Assembly: GCF_001675045.1 (NCBI RefSeq)
Contig: NZ_LYPA01000064.1
Location: 310,001 to 374,000 of the forward strand
DNA length: 64,000 nucleotides
Source of the DNA: Paenibacillus oryzae
GTDB lineage: Bacteria; Bacillota; Bacilli; Paenibacillales; Paenibacillaceae
Direction: 5' to 3'
Made by a program: the position numbers and the translations under genes
The notes under the pieces: model-generated
Databases searched by the model: none
The model's input: only the letters and a program-made list of their open reading frames with translations
Told to the model about the DNA's origin: nothing
Part shown: piece by piece, positions 37,377-45,117 of the stretch
Layout: every line of letters starts with the position of its first letter
Numbering within the stretch: position 1 is the stretch's first letter

Positions 37377-38027
37377 CTATTCAATCCGTTCCAAATTTCC
37401 GTTGGCATCCATTTTAAAGCGCGGTTTTGCATCGTCCTCTTCTGTCAAAACAGTAAGTCTGCGAGCACGATCCATAATCTGAATCAATGTTTTGTAATCG
37501 TCGTTGACGGTCCGGTAATCGGTTTGTGCGCTGTTCACTTCATGCGACAACCGTTCGTTTTCCGCGCGAAGCCGAATCAACTCTTCTTCCCTGTCTTTTA
37601 CTTCTCTTTCAAAAGATCGGATTTGACGAGACAATTCTTGATACGTTGTTTTCCATGTACGCAGAAAACGAATGACCGCATCGATAGACAACCCTTCATC
37701 AAGGCTTCCGATATCGCCTTTGAATCCGCGTTCATCCTGCTCCAGCACGGCAAGTGATGATACTTGCGATGTTGCGGCAACATTTTGCTTTCTCAAATAA
37801 CTGCGCTTCTGGCGCTGCTGCTTGGCAATCTGGATGGCATCCTCGTAACGCTTGCGTACACAGCTGTTCCAGCGAAAACCGCAGGCCGCCGCCGTGCGGG
37901 CAATCCGTTCTCCAACTTCCTCAAAAGCAGCAAGCTGGGTACTTCCTTCTCTAATATGGCGCAGCGTAACCTCGGCGAGAATAAGATCGTCGTCCGGACT
38001 CCACGCATCTTGTCTGACTGCTGTCAT
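37377..38027 (-). CDS. RsfA/GerR-family sporulation transcription regulator
   Basis: A 216-residue protein with an N-terminal Myb/SANT-like DNA-binding region (DDDLILAEVTLRHIREGSTQLAAFEEVGERIARTAAACGFRWNSCVRKRYEDAI) and a C-terminal coiled coil (about residues 118-185). The family includes RsfA, which tunes SigF genes in the forespore, and GerR (YlbO), which tunes SigE genes in the mother cell. Position upstream of panE matches ylbO/gerR, so GerR is the better guess. The start ATG follows TTAGGAGG. Confidence 0.85.
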   Translation of the reverse strand: MTAVRQDAWSPDDDLILAEVTLRHIREGSTQLAAFEEVGERIARTAAACGFRWNSCVRKRYEDAIQIAKQQRQKRSYLRKQNVAATSQVSSLAVLEQDERGFKGDIGSLDEGLSIDAVIRFLRTWKTTYQELSRQIRSFEREVKDREEELIRLRAENERLSHEVNSAQTDYRTVNDDYKTLIQIMDRARRLTVLTEEDDAKPRFKMDANGNLERIE

Positions 38028-38247
38028 GCAACAAAAACCTCCTAACGTAAAGGCGCTTACTTATCTCTATGCTCTTGGTAGAGTTCATAGAATCTATCGG
38101 ATACTAATTTGTATAACCATTTTTACGGCTGCTCATACATGATATTCTGCATTCATGTACAAACTAAACATACAACCATTCATAAAGGCCGCTGGAGAAT
38201 AATTTGAAAAGGATTACAATAAAAATGATATTTATCACAGTTTTCGG

Positions 38248-38276
38248 TTTACACTCCAAAGCGCAACCGTTATAAT
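38248..38276 (+). promoter_or_regulatory. SigA-type promoter of the DUF2626 gene
   Basis: TTTACA at 38248-38253, 17 bases, then TATAAT at 38271-38276, about 33 bases before the start codon. Both boxes match the vegetative consensus with at most one mismatch. The rest of the 281-base gap from 38028 shows no gene. Confidence 0.8.
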
Positions 38277-38308
38277 GAGGGGTAGAAAATGGCTTGAGGG
38301 GGATTATT

Positions 38309-38545
38309 ATGGCACGCATGTATCGGGTGCTGGGCTTCTGGTGCCTAGTTATCGGACTTATGGCTTTTGCCGGTCATATGACTGAGTTTGCTCTTCTGTT
38401 TTTTGCGCAAGCCGTCGCATTTGTATTTCTGGGCTATTTGAACTTCTCCGAAAGAACATACATATTGATGTTCTGGGGATACATGGCGATTTCGTTTGTC
38501 GGATTTACTTATTGGTCCGTCTTCAAGCTGGATTTGCCTTTTTAA
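38309..38545 (+). CDS. DUF2626 small membrane protein
   Basis: A 78-residue protein with three hydrophobic segments: MARMYRVLGFWCLVIGLMAFAG-type start, a middle LLFFAQAVAFVFLGYL, and a C-terminal ILMFWGYMAISFVGFTYW. This matches the DUF2626 family (YqgY in B. subtilis), function unknown. ATG 38309 follows GAGGGGGATTATT. It has its own promoter and a hairpin terminator, so it is probably monocistronic. Confidence 0.85.
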   Translation: MARMYRVLGFWCLVIGLMAFAGHMTEFALLFFAQAVAFVFLGYLNFSERTYILMFWGYMAISFVGFTYWSVFKLDLPF

Positions 38546-38576
38546 CAATAAAAAGAGAAAAACGCCGTACGGCGAC

Positions 38577-38606
38577 AGGAGCTGTCCTAGGAGGACAGCT
38601 CCTTTT
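38577..38606 (+). terminator. Hairpin terminator after the DUF2626 gene
   Basis: AGGAGCTGTCCT and AGGACAGCTCCT form a 12-bp stem with a minimal loop, followed by TTTTGCT. Confidence 0.75.
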
Positions 38607-38708
38607 GCTGTGTTCAGGAGCAGACGCAATTCGCCTTCCCCCTTTTGGCGGCAAAGGATATAATAGGTAGGACTGACGCATAAGCTAGTCTAGGGAGGGA
38701 GAATTCTG

Positions 38709-39812
38709 TTGATTAGCAACGTCAATGTAAAAACGGCTTCGGCAACGCTCCTGCTCCTGCTCGTTTATGTATTTTTGACTGCTACATGGCCAGCCATGGC
38801 GGAGCGCAGCGAAGCCCCAAAAAACGACGATGTACACGGCATGCTTGAGAAAAGCCTGTCCGTAGCCGAAATTGATAAGGAAATGGTCCGGATAACGCAG
38901 GAAAAGCAACAACTGCTGGAATCCATGACTGAAACGGATGCCGAATTAGCCCGGCAATCTCTAAAGCTTGAACAAAAACGCGAGCAAGCCGGAAAGGTGC
39001 TGCGAACGTATTATATGGGCGAGCATGACAGGTTGTTCGCCTCTCTGTTGTCGTCGGATTCATGGACTTCTTTTTTTACAATATTGGACTATATCGACCT
39101 CATTATTACTCATGATAAACAAACATTGGATAAATACATTGGGGAATATCGAGGCCTTCAGGAGCGTCAAGCGGCGCAGGAAGCCAAGCAGCTGGAACTG
39201 CTGGCTATGGAAAACAGGCTCAAGCTGCAGCGGCAACGCGTCACGGAGCTGGAGCGCGAGCTTGCGGATCAGCTTGCGGGACGAACGGACAGCGAGCGGC
39301 TGCTGTTGTTGATGAAGGAGTTAAACAAATTTTGGGAAGAAAAAGGACTTGCAGAGGTTCGTACATATTTTAAAGCCTTGTCATCCGCGATGGGCAAGCT
39401 GCCGGAATGGGTGCAGGACAATAAGGATTTGCTGCATATTAAAGGATTCCAATACACCATTACGGTACCAGAAGACAAATTGAATCAATTTTTAAGAGAG
39501 CAGAATGACGTTTTTAATGATTTTGCCTTCCGCTTTGAGGAGGGTCTGATTACGGCATCCGGCAAACGGGACAATATCGAAATTGCCATATCCGGCCATT
39601 ACAGCGTTCAGGACGAGCCCAAAAACGGCATCCTTTTTCATGTGGATGACCTGCTCTTTAACGGATTTACGTTGCCCGACACAACAAGAGCCGCACTCGA
39701 AAAGGAGTTTGATCTGGGCTTTTATCCCGGGCTGATGATTTCTTTCCTTAAAGCCAAGGAGGTTGAAATAAAGGATGGCGAGCTAATTATTCGCCTGACG
39801 TTATCTCTGTAG
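38709..39812 (+). CDS. Secreted coiled-coil protein of unknown function
   Basis: A 367-residue protein starting at TTG 38709, 7-8 bases after GGAGGGAG. A signal peptide is clear (basic start, hydrophobic ATLLLLLVYVFLTATW, cut near AMAE). Residues about 45-205 are coiled coil, with breaks like those of the PcsB/EnvC peptidoglycan-hydrolase regulators. The C-terminal about 140 residues look like a beta-rich domain without a motif I recognise. No catalytic domain is visible. Its last 26 bases overlap the end of the convergent next gene. A cell-envelope role is an inference from the signal peptide and coiled coil only. Confidence 0.7.
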   Translation: MISNVNVKTASATLLLLLVYVFLTATWPAMAERSEAPKNDDVHGMLEKSLSVAEIDKEMVRITQEKQQLLESMTETDAELARQSLKLEQKREQAGKVLRTYYMGEHDRLFASLLSSDSWTSFFTILDYIDLIITHDKQTLDKYIGEYRGLQERQAAQEAKQLELLAMENRLKLQRQRVTELERELADQLAGRTDSERLLLLMKELNKFWEEKGLAEVRTYFKALSSAMGKLPEWVQDNKDLLHIKGFQYTITVPEDKLNQFLREQNDVFNDFAFRFEEGLITASGKRDNIEIAISGHYSVQDEPKNGILFHVDDLLFNGFTLPDTTRAALEKEFDLGFYPGLMISFLKAKEVEIKDGELIIRLTLSL

Positions 39813-41100
39813 AATCCGCAGCCGCCAGACGCTCCGGGAAACGGCTCCAGTCCCCTCCAGGCAGCATCTCAAGCTCCTCCTGCCAGCGCTGCCAGCGAAG
39901 CGGCCAATCAGCGTCAGTTCGCGGCATGCTCTGCTCGGGCAGCTTGGCGCTGGCGGCTTCGTACCACCAGACTGGCGGCGATAAGGTACGAGGCAGCACG
40001 CCGCCGATTTCGGCATACAGGGACGCCCTGACGGGAAGCTTGGCGGAATATTCGTAAGCGAGTCGGCCCGCATCCGTTCCCGTCACTTCCTCGATCCACA
40101 ACATGGCTTCAACAGCCGCTTTGCTTCTGGAGGATACGGTAAAGCTGCTTCCCCCGAGCCAGGCATAAGGCAAAACTCTTTTGTCGGGAAGCAGCTTTTC
40201 TCTTGAGGATTCCGGCAGCTTGGCATATTGCTCCCACGTCATCATAAAGGCGAGCACCAAATCCTTTTCAATCAGCTCTTGCAGCATCTCCTGCGAGCCT
40301 TTTCCTGCCTCCGCCAGCGTCAAGCGTGAAGCGTCCAGCCATTCCAGCCCCTGCCGCTGACGTTCGGTCATCCCTTCCAGATTAAGAAGAGCCTCTCCTT
40401 TGCCATAGAAAGCCATGCACCACAATAATAGCTGTCTTAATTCCCCTCTATTTGCCTCTGCAAGGGAAAGGTACGATCCATCGGGACTTGTGAGCGCAGA
40501 GGCTGCTTCCTGTAAGGAAGCTTCATCGCGCGGAGGGTCCTTCAGTCCGCTTTTGGCCAGCAAACGTTTATTCCAGAGAAGCAAATCGGGATTCGCTTCC
40601 TTCGGAACTCCCCACAAATAGCCGTTCCAGCGCAGAGGCTCTGTGAGACCCGCCAGCTGATCGGATAAAGCATCCACGCTCATCAGGCTTTCCGCCGGCT
40701 TCAAATAACCCTTTACAGCAAAGGGCAAAACCCAGCCATTATCCATCAGCATCACGTCGGAAGCCAGCCCGCTCCGGCTTTGCTCCAGCCATTTGCCGTA
40801 AAGGCCTTCCGCCTCCCCTTCATTATGAATATGCACCGTTATGTAGGGATATTTGGCCATAAAGCCTTCGTTGTATTCCAATAGCTGAATATAGGCTTCC
40901 TTAGGCAAGGAAACGTTTACATTTAGTTCAACATCCCGAACCGGGTAGCGTTGTCCGCTGGCGGGCACAACCGGCTCCTCGTGCTTCAATAATTGACCGG
41001 CATTCCAGCTGAAATCGAGTCCACGGGTTAAAAAAAGCAGCAACAAGGCAACAAGCGCCAGCGCGCCGGCTGCAATGGGCAAATATTTGCGAGAAGACAC
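39787..41100 (-). CDS. Membrane-anchored extracellular solute-binding-like protein
   Basis: A 437-residue protein related to family 1 ABC sugar-binding proteins: YNEGFMAKYPYITVHIHNEGE, SDVMLMDNGWVLPFAVKGYLKPAE, YLWGVPKEANPDLLLWNKRLL. It has no lipobox cysteine; a single N-terminal segment (YLPIAAGALALVALLLLFL) should anchor it outside. I use GTG 41100, 8-9 bases after GAGAGG, over the TTG at 41178. No permease or ATPase gene is adjacent, so it may be an orphan or partner with components elsewhere. The 3' end overlaps the convergent coiled-coil gene by 26 bases. Confidence 0.75.
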   Translation of the reverse strand: MSSRKYLPIAAGALALVALLLLFLTRGLDFSWNAGQLLKHEEPVVPASGQRYPVRDVELNVNVSLPKEAYIQLLEYNEGFMAKYPYITVHIHNEGEAEGLYGKWLEQSRSGLASDVMLMDNGWVLPFAVKGYLKPAESLMSVDALSDQLAGLTEPLRWNGYLWGVPKEANPDLLLWNKRLLAKSGLKDPPRDEASLQEAASALTSPDGSYLSLAEANRGELRQLLLWCMAFYGKGEALLNLEGMTERQRQGLEWLDASRLTLAEAGKGSQEMLQELIEKDLVLAFMMTWEQYAKLPESSREKLLPDKRVLPYAWLGGSSFTVSSRSKAAVEAMLWIEEVTGTDAGRLAYEYSAKLPVRASLYAEIGGVLPRTLSPPVWWYEAASAKLPEQSMPRTDADWPLRWQRWQEELEMLPGGDWSRFPERLAAADSTEITSGE

Positions 41101-41210
41101 CCTATTCTTCCTCTCCGATTCCTTTGTTGCGTATAGGATATCAGGATTAGGACCATTTGTCCAAGGCGATTTCCGCAAAAAGGGGCTGGCCGAAAAGTCT
41201 TTTACGGTAG

Positions 41211-41324
41211 ATAACTATTCAGCAAAACCGGTCTCTCCCTGAAAAGGATGTCTTGGAAGCTCAAACATTTTTGTCCGCGCTCAAGACACCCTTTCCCGTC
41301 CGATCCTCTCTGCTGAATAGTTAT
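41211..41324. repeat. Palindromic repeat element with 14-bp inverted ends
   Basis: ATAACTATTCAGCA at 41211-41224 is the exact reverse complement of 41311-41324. Inside, TGTCTTG and CAAGACA form a second inverted pair. The left half recurs at 63747-63815 with about 85 percent identity by eye. A flanking AGGGGCTG-GCCGAAAAGTC at 41181-41199 also has a relative there. It fills most of the gap downstream of ylaK and may serve as its transcription end. Confidence 0.75.
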
Positions 41325-41328
41325 TCGT

Positions 41329-42666
41329 TTAGAGTAAATCTGCAGCAAACTGTGCCAATCTGGAGCGTTCCCCCTTCTCCAGCGTAATATGGCCGCTAAT
41401 GCTTTCTTGTTTGAAGCGTTCCACTGTATGCGTTAATCCGTTGCTGACGGAGTCCAGATAAGGATGGTCTATTTGGCCGGGATCGCCAAGCAGCACGATT
41501 TTGCTGCCTTCGCCCACGCGTGAAACAATCGTTTTGACTTCATGCCGCGTCAGGTTTTGCGCCTCGTCAATAATGATGAATTGTCCCGGTATGGAGCGGC
41601 CCCGGATGTAGGTCAACGCTTCAACCTGTATACTTCCCATACCCATCAATATTTTTTCGATATCGCCTGCTTTTTTTGTATCAAACAAATATTCAAGGTT
41701 ATCATAAATCGGCTGCATCCACGGTCTCAGCTTTTCCTCCTTTTCGCCAGGCAAATAACCGATATCCTTGCCCATAGGCACCACGGGTCTTGCAATCAGC
41801 AGCTTTTTGTACTTGTGCTCATCCTCCACTTTAAGCAAGCCAGCCGCAAGCGCCAGAAGCGTTTTTCCCGTTCCCGCTTTTCCTGAAAGCGTCACAAGAG
41901 GAATATCATCGCTTAGCAGCAGCTCTAGCGCCATTCGCTGCTGCGCATTGCGGGCGGTAATGCCCCATACGGGGTCATTGCTCAGGAAAAGCGGCTCCAG
42001 CCTGGCGCCGTCCAGGCTTACCTTAAGCAGCGCGGATTTGCTGGTTCCCATCTCGTCGCGAAGAATGACGAACTCATTGGGATAAAGGGCGCTGCGAAGC
42101 TGGAGATGGCTGACGCTAAGAAATCTGTACGTATAAAATTCATCGATAACGGAGGGATGAACATGCAAGGTCAAGCAGCCTCCGTATAATTCGGAAAATT
42201 CCACAACCCGATCGGACAAATAATCCTGTGCTTCAAGTCCCAATACATCCGCCTTGATGCGAACCAGCACATCCTTGCTTATAAGCACGACGCTGCGGCG
42301 TTCTTCCTCCGGCAGCTTCTCCTGCTCCAGATGATAGTTTAACGCAACCGCCAAAATCCGGTTGTCGCTTGACATCTCACCAAACATCTCTTGTACCCGC
42401 ATAAAGCTCCGGTGATTCAGCTCAACCTTAAGCACCCCGCCGCCCGGCAAGCTGATGCCTTCATGCAGGCGTCCCAGCTCTCTCATGCCGTCAAGCAGCC
42501 TGGAAACCGATCGCGCATTCCGGCCTAGCTCGTCTGCCAGCCTTTTTTTGGAATCAATCTCCTCAAGCACGACTGCCGGTATAATCAGCTCGTTGTCATG
42601 AAAGGAATAAAGGCTTTGAGGATCGTGCAGCAGCACATTTGTATCGAGCACGAAAATTTTTTTCAT
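41329..42666 (-). CDS. ylaK: PIN-PhoH fusion ATPase YlaK
   Basis: A 445-residue protein with an N-terminal PIN nuclease-like domain (residues about 1-135; KKIFVLDTNVLLHDP, with acidic residues D8, E34, D101 region) and a C-terminal PhoH-type ATPase. Walker A is GKAGTGKTLLALAAG and Walker B is GQFIIIDEAQNL. PIN-PhoH proteins are reported to have RNA helicase/ribonuclease activity in mycobacteria. ATG 42666 follows GGGAGGGTTTAC. It neighbours ylaJ as in B. subtilis. Confidence 0.93.
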   Translation of the reverse strand: MKKIFVLDTNVLLHDPQSLYSFHDNELIIPAVVLEEIDSKKRLADELGRNARSVSRLLDGMRELGRLHEGISLPGGGVLKVELNHRSFMRVQEMFGEMSSDNRILAVALNYHLEQEKLPEEERRSVVLISKDVLVRIKADVLGLEAQDYLSDRVVEFSELYGGCLTLHVHPSVIDEFYTYRFLSVSHLQLRSALYPNEFVILRDEMGTSKSALLKVSLDGARLEPLFLSNDPVWGITARNAQQRMALELLLSDDIPLVTLSGKAGTGKTLLALAAGLLKVEDEHKYKKLLIARPVVPMGKDIGYLPGEKEEKLRPWMQPIYDNLEYLFDTKKAGDIEKILMGMGSIQVEALTYIRGRSIPGQFIIIDEAQNLTRHEVKTIVSRVGEGSKIVLLGDPGQIDHPYLDSVSNGLTHTVERFKQESISGHITLEKGERSRLAQFAADLL

Positions 42667-42768
42667 GTAAACCCTCCCGGCATCATAAATGCGTTTCATA
42701 CATAGCCTTGGCTGACGGCGGACAAACTACAGAGCAAGAGCAATACAACCAATAATGAGGTGGCTTAC

Positions 42769-43329
42769 ATGTCCAAATGGGTATTGGCGACATTGACCGC
42801 TGCGCTGATTTTGACGGGGTGCGGCAATGGAGCAGGCAATAATAGACCCCCGGCCGAAACACCCGGCAATAATGTTCAAGCTCAGCAAAATGAACCCGGC
42901 AAAAAGCTGATTGAGGATCCCAAAGCTGTAGAGCTCCATCTGGAGGAGCTTGCCGCAAGCGTCGACGGTGTCGAAGCGGCGCATTGCGTCGTTATCGGCA
43001 ACACCGCCATCGTAGGTCTTGATGTAGGCGGCGAGGTCGAACGCTCACGCGTCGGAACAATTAAATATGCGGTTGCCGAAGCATTCCGCAACGACCCTTA
43101 CGGAATCGACGCCTTTGTTACGGCAGATTTGGATATGTCCAACCGGCTTGCCGAAATTCGGGAGGACATCGTCAAGGGCCGCCCTGTTGCAGGATTTGCC
43201 GAAGAGCTTGCCGACATGATCGGACGCCTTGTCCCTCAGCTTCCGCGCTACCTGTCGCCCGTTCAGCCTGATCCCGATGCCATTGACCGTGTGCTTCAGC
43301 CTATAGAAGGCAAAAGCAGGGGGAAATAA
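42769..43329 (+). CDS. ylaJ: YlaJ/YhcN-family sporulation lipoprotein
   Basis: A 186-residue lipoprotein: signal peptide MSKWVLATLTAALILTGCGN with lipobox LTGC (C18). A low-complexity Asn/Pro/Gln stretch follows, then the YhcN/YlaJ domain (HLEELAASVDGVEAAHCVVIGNTAIVGLDV, with VGTIKYAVAEAFRNDPYG). Members are found in spore or germination-related membranes. ATG 42769 is 8 bases after GAGG. It sits divergently next to ylaK. LspA in this window should process it. Confidence 0.88.
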   Translation: MSKWVLATLTAALILTGCGNGAGNNRPPAETPGNNVQAQQNEPGKKLIEDPKAVELHLEELAASVDGVEAAHCVVIGNTAIVGLDVGGEVERSRVGTIKYAVAEAFRNDPYGIDAFVTADLDMSNRLAEIREDIVKGRPVAGFAEELADMIGRLVPQLPRYLSPVQPDPDAIDRVLQPIEGKSRGK

Positions 43330-43363
43330 GTAAAGCTTTTGTAAACCTCCCCCCAGAGACAGA

Positions 43364-43403
43364 GAAAGCCTAGCGATGGTTGCAGCCATCGCTAGGCTTT
43401 CTT
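43364..43403. terminator. Bidirectional terminator after ylaJ
   Basis: GAAAGCCTAGCGATGG and CCATCGCTAGGCTTTC form a 16-bp perfect stem with a TTGCAG loop. The flanks are moderately T-rich on either strand. Confidence 0.8.
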
Positions 43404-43537
43404 GCGGCCTCATTTCCATTGCTGGAAACTCGTCCATCTCTATGGGCAATGCAGATTCCTTCCACAGCACGGCGGGGCCGCTTGAACGAGAGCATGGAGC
43501 TGATTGTGAGCTTTCTTTCGCCTCGCGCATCGGTCAT
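43370..43537 (-). CDS. Possible small basic protein, 55 residues
   Basis: ATG 43537 lies 8 bases after GGGAGG and opens a 55-codon frame ending at TAG 43370, inside the terminator stem. The product is Arg-rich (TDARGERKLTISSMLSFKRPRR) with no recognisable domain. A promoter-like pair lies upstream. It could be a real short gene or chance: the terminator overlap constrains the last 10 codons, which weakens the coding case. It sits roughly where B. subtilis has ylaI, but it lacks the YlaI cysteines. Confidence 0.35.
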   Translation of the reverse strand: MTDARGERKLTISSMLSFKRPRRAVEGICIAHRDGRVSSNGNEAARKPSDGCNHR

Positions 43538-43586
43538 CCGCATACCCTCCCTGGAACCCGGATTAATAAAGCTGTTTTACACCCTT

Positions 43587-43615
43587 ATTATAACCAGTAT
43601 ATGTACCGGAGTCTA
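43587..43615 (-). promoter_or_regulatory. Promoter-like pair upstream of the possible 55-codon gene
   Basis: TAGACT at 43615-43610, 17 bases, then a perfect TATAAT at 43592-43587 on the minus strand. It lies just past the LCP gene stop. Confidence 0.5.
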
Positions 43616-43618
43616 CGG

Positions 43619-44662
43619 TCATTCAGCCATTTTGGAGCTTAATGCCGCCTTAACCTCCTCCAGACTGGTTTTATCCGCATAAACATAGGGACTTCTCCAT
43701 ACCCCTTCCAGAGACATAAAGGAGAGATCAGCGCTGCGCACGCCAACGTAGGTTTCCAGCATACGCCGGATTTCCGATTCCGGCATATCCGTATCGATAT
43801 TGGCGCTGGCTGCTTCAATAACCGATCCAACCTTCGTTAATCCGCCCAGCGATATCAGCTTGTCCAAAATGGCGCTGATAACCTCGCTTTGACGGCGCCC
43901 GCGATCAAAGTCGCTGGATTCCTGACCGCCGCGATTGGATTTGCGATAACGGACAAAATCAAGCGCTTTATCTCCATCCAGCGTTTGAAAACCTGGCTCC
44001 AGATCAATGTTCGTTCCGTCAGCATTGTCTATATACTTCATGCGGATATCGACGTTTACGCCGACGCCTCCAACGGCGTCCACCACATCGGAGAAGCCTT
44101 GGAAATTGATGCTTGCGGCGTATTTGATTTCAATGCCTAAATATTTGCCTAACACATCCCGCACTGCTTTTTTGCCGGCAAGATCGGCATCCTCGCGATC
44201 CTTGCCTTCCTTGCGCGCCGCGCTGTAGAAATCGGCATAAAAGGCATTGGCCTTGCGTGGCCGATAACCTTCCACATCTATATAGGTATCGCGCGGAATT
44301 GATATGACGGTTGCCGTTTTAGAGCCGGGAGCAAATGCAGCAACCTTGATGACGTCCGTATTGAGAGAACCGCCTTTAGGCCTCGCGTCCAGTCCAAGAA
44401 AAACAAAGGCTACCGGCTTTTCCTTGACGGATTCCTGAATAGGCACCTGGGTTGCTTTGTTCTCATCGATTCCAATATCTGTAATCGCATCATTTGTTTT
44501 CATGACCAGATAACCGAGATAAAGTGCAATAGCAACCAGCAGCGTCAAAAAAATACTGAAAAAAATCGTTAGAAACCGGGGTTTCTTTTTTGTTTTTTTC
44601 TTCTTTTTTACCAAGCCGCGAACTTCGGAACGCGGGGGCATTGATTTTCCTTCTTGACTCAT
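43619..44662 (-). CDS. LCP-family (LytR-CpsA-Psr) cell-wall glycopolymer ligase
   Basis: Family role: attach teichoic acids or other anionic polymers from lipid carriers to peptidoglycan. It has 347 residues. The very basic cytoplasmic tail (LVKKKKKTKKKPR) is followed by one membrane segment (residues about 35-57). The LCP domain has FLGLDARPKGG, VISIPRDTYID and the Arg-rich RYRKSNRGGQESSDFDRGRRQSEVISAI, which bind the pyrophosphate. ATG 44662 has TAGGTGG just upstream. It sits between ylaJ and ylaH. Confidence 0.92.
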   Translation of the reverse strand: MSQEGKSMPPRSEVRGLVKKKKKTKKKPRFLTIFFSIFLTLLVAIALYLGYLVMKTNDAITDIGIDENKATQVPIQESVKEKPVAFVFLGLDARPKGGSLNTDVIKVAAFAPGSKTATVISIPRDTYIDVEGYRPRKANAFYADFYSAARKEGKDREDADLAGKKAVRDVLGKYLGIEIKYAASINFQGFSDVVDAVGGVGVNVDIRMKYIDNADGTNIDLEPGFQTLDGDKALDFVRYRKSNRGGQESSDFDRGRRQSEVISAILDKLISLGGLTKVGSVIEAASANIDTDMPESEIRRMLETYVGVRSADLSFMSLEGVWRSPYVYADKTSLEEVKAALSSKMAE

Positions 44663-44705
44663 ATGTACCACCTACAATGGTTGTATTGAACGACCCTTGA
44701 CACCA

Positions 44706-45011
44706 TTATTGGCTTTCGGGCCGATCTTTTCCGGGAGCGCTTTTTTTGTTTCTCCGTTTGTCATACATTTGGCGTCCGCGAAGCATCAGCATCATAAGAA
44801 CGGCAATGCTCATACACTGGATAATAGGCAATTTGTCTACTTGCAGTATCATAAGAACAAAGGAACCAATTACCATCAGCAAATAGACCATGACTTCTTT
44901 CAAAATAGGAAGCTTCTGCCCTGGCCGGAAAACCTGGTTAAATATAAAAATAGTAAAACCCAAAATCAATAGATAAGATACCAGCTTATGATCGCTAAGC
45001 CATGCCTGCAT
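44706..45011 (-). CDS. ylaH: YlaH-like membrane protein
   Basis: A 101-residue protein with three hydrophobic segments (LVSYLLILGFTIFIFNQVF, VMVYLLMVIGSFVLMILQV, a third near residues 68-82) and a basic tail. The FRPGQKLPILKEV loop resembles YlaH. Function unknown. ATG 45011 is 8 bases after GGGAGG. It lies downstream of typA as in B. subtilis (ylaG-ylaH). Confidence 0.82.
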   Translation of the reverse strand: MQAWLSDHKLVSYLLILGFTIFIFNQVFRPGQKLPILKEVMVYLLMVIGSFVLMILQVDKLPIIQCMSIAVLMMLMLRGRQMYDKRRNKKSAPGKDRPESQ

Positions 45012-45080
45012 GTTCATATCCTCCCAGCACAATACTAATGCGCTGCCGAAGGTTGCCCCCCGGCAGCGCCGATTGAATAT

Positions 45081-45100
45081 AGAGGTTGTTCAAAAAAAGG
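45081..45100. repeat. Short fragment resembling the end of the 135-bp repeats
   Basis: AGAGGTTGTTCAAAAAAAGG matches the reverse complement of the right end of the repeats at 21921-22239 (AGAGGATGTTCAAAAAGTCC) at most positions. It lies between ylaH and typA next to a GC-rich hairpin (GCGCTGCCG / CGGCAGCGC, about 45039-45070). Confidence 0.4.
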
Positions 45101-45117
45101 AAATGTTTTTGAAATTC

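Larger units (their letters stand above)
43330..43618. other. Gap between ylaJ and the LCP gene
   Basis: It holds a strong bidirectional terminator (43364-43403), a minus-strand promoter-like pair (43615-43587) and a possible 55-codon gene between them (43537-43370). Nothing else is apparent. Confidence 0.5.

Noticed and set aside
43376..43682. Plus-strand frames of 88 and 100 codons in the ylaJ-LCP gap
   Set aside because: They begin inside the terminator stem and run into the LCP gene antisense, with no ribosome site.
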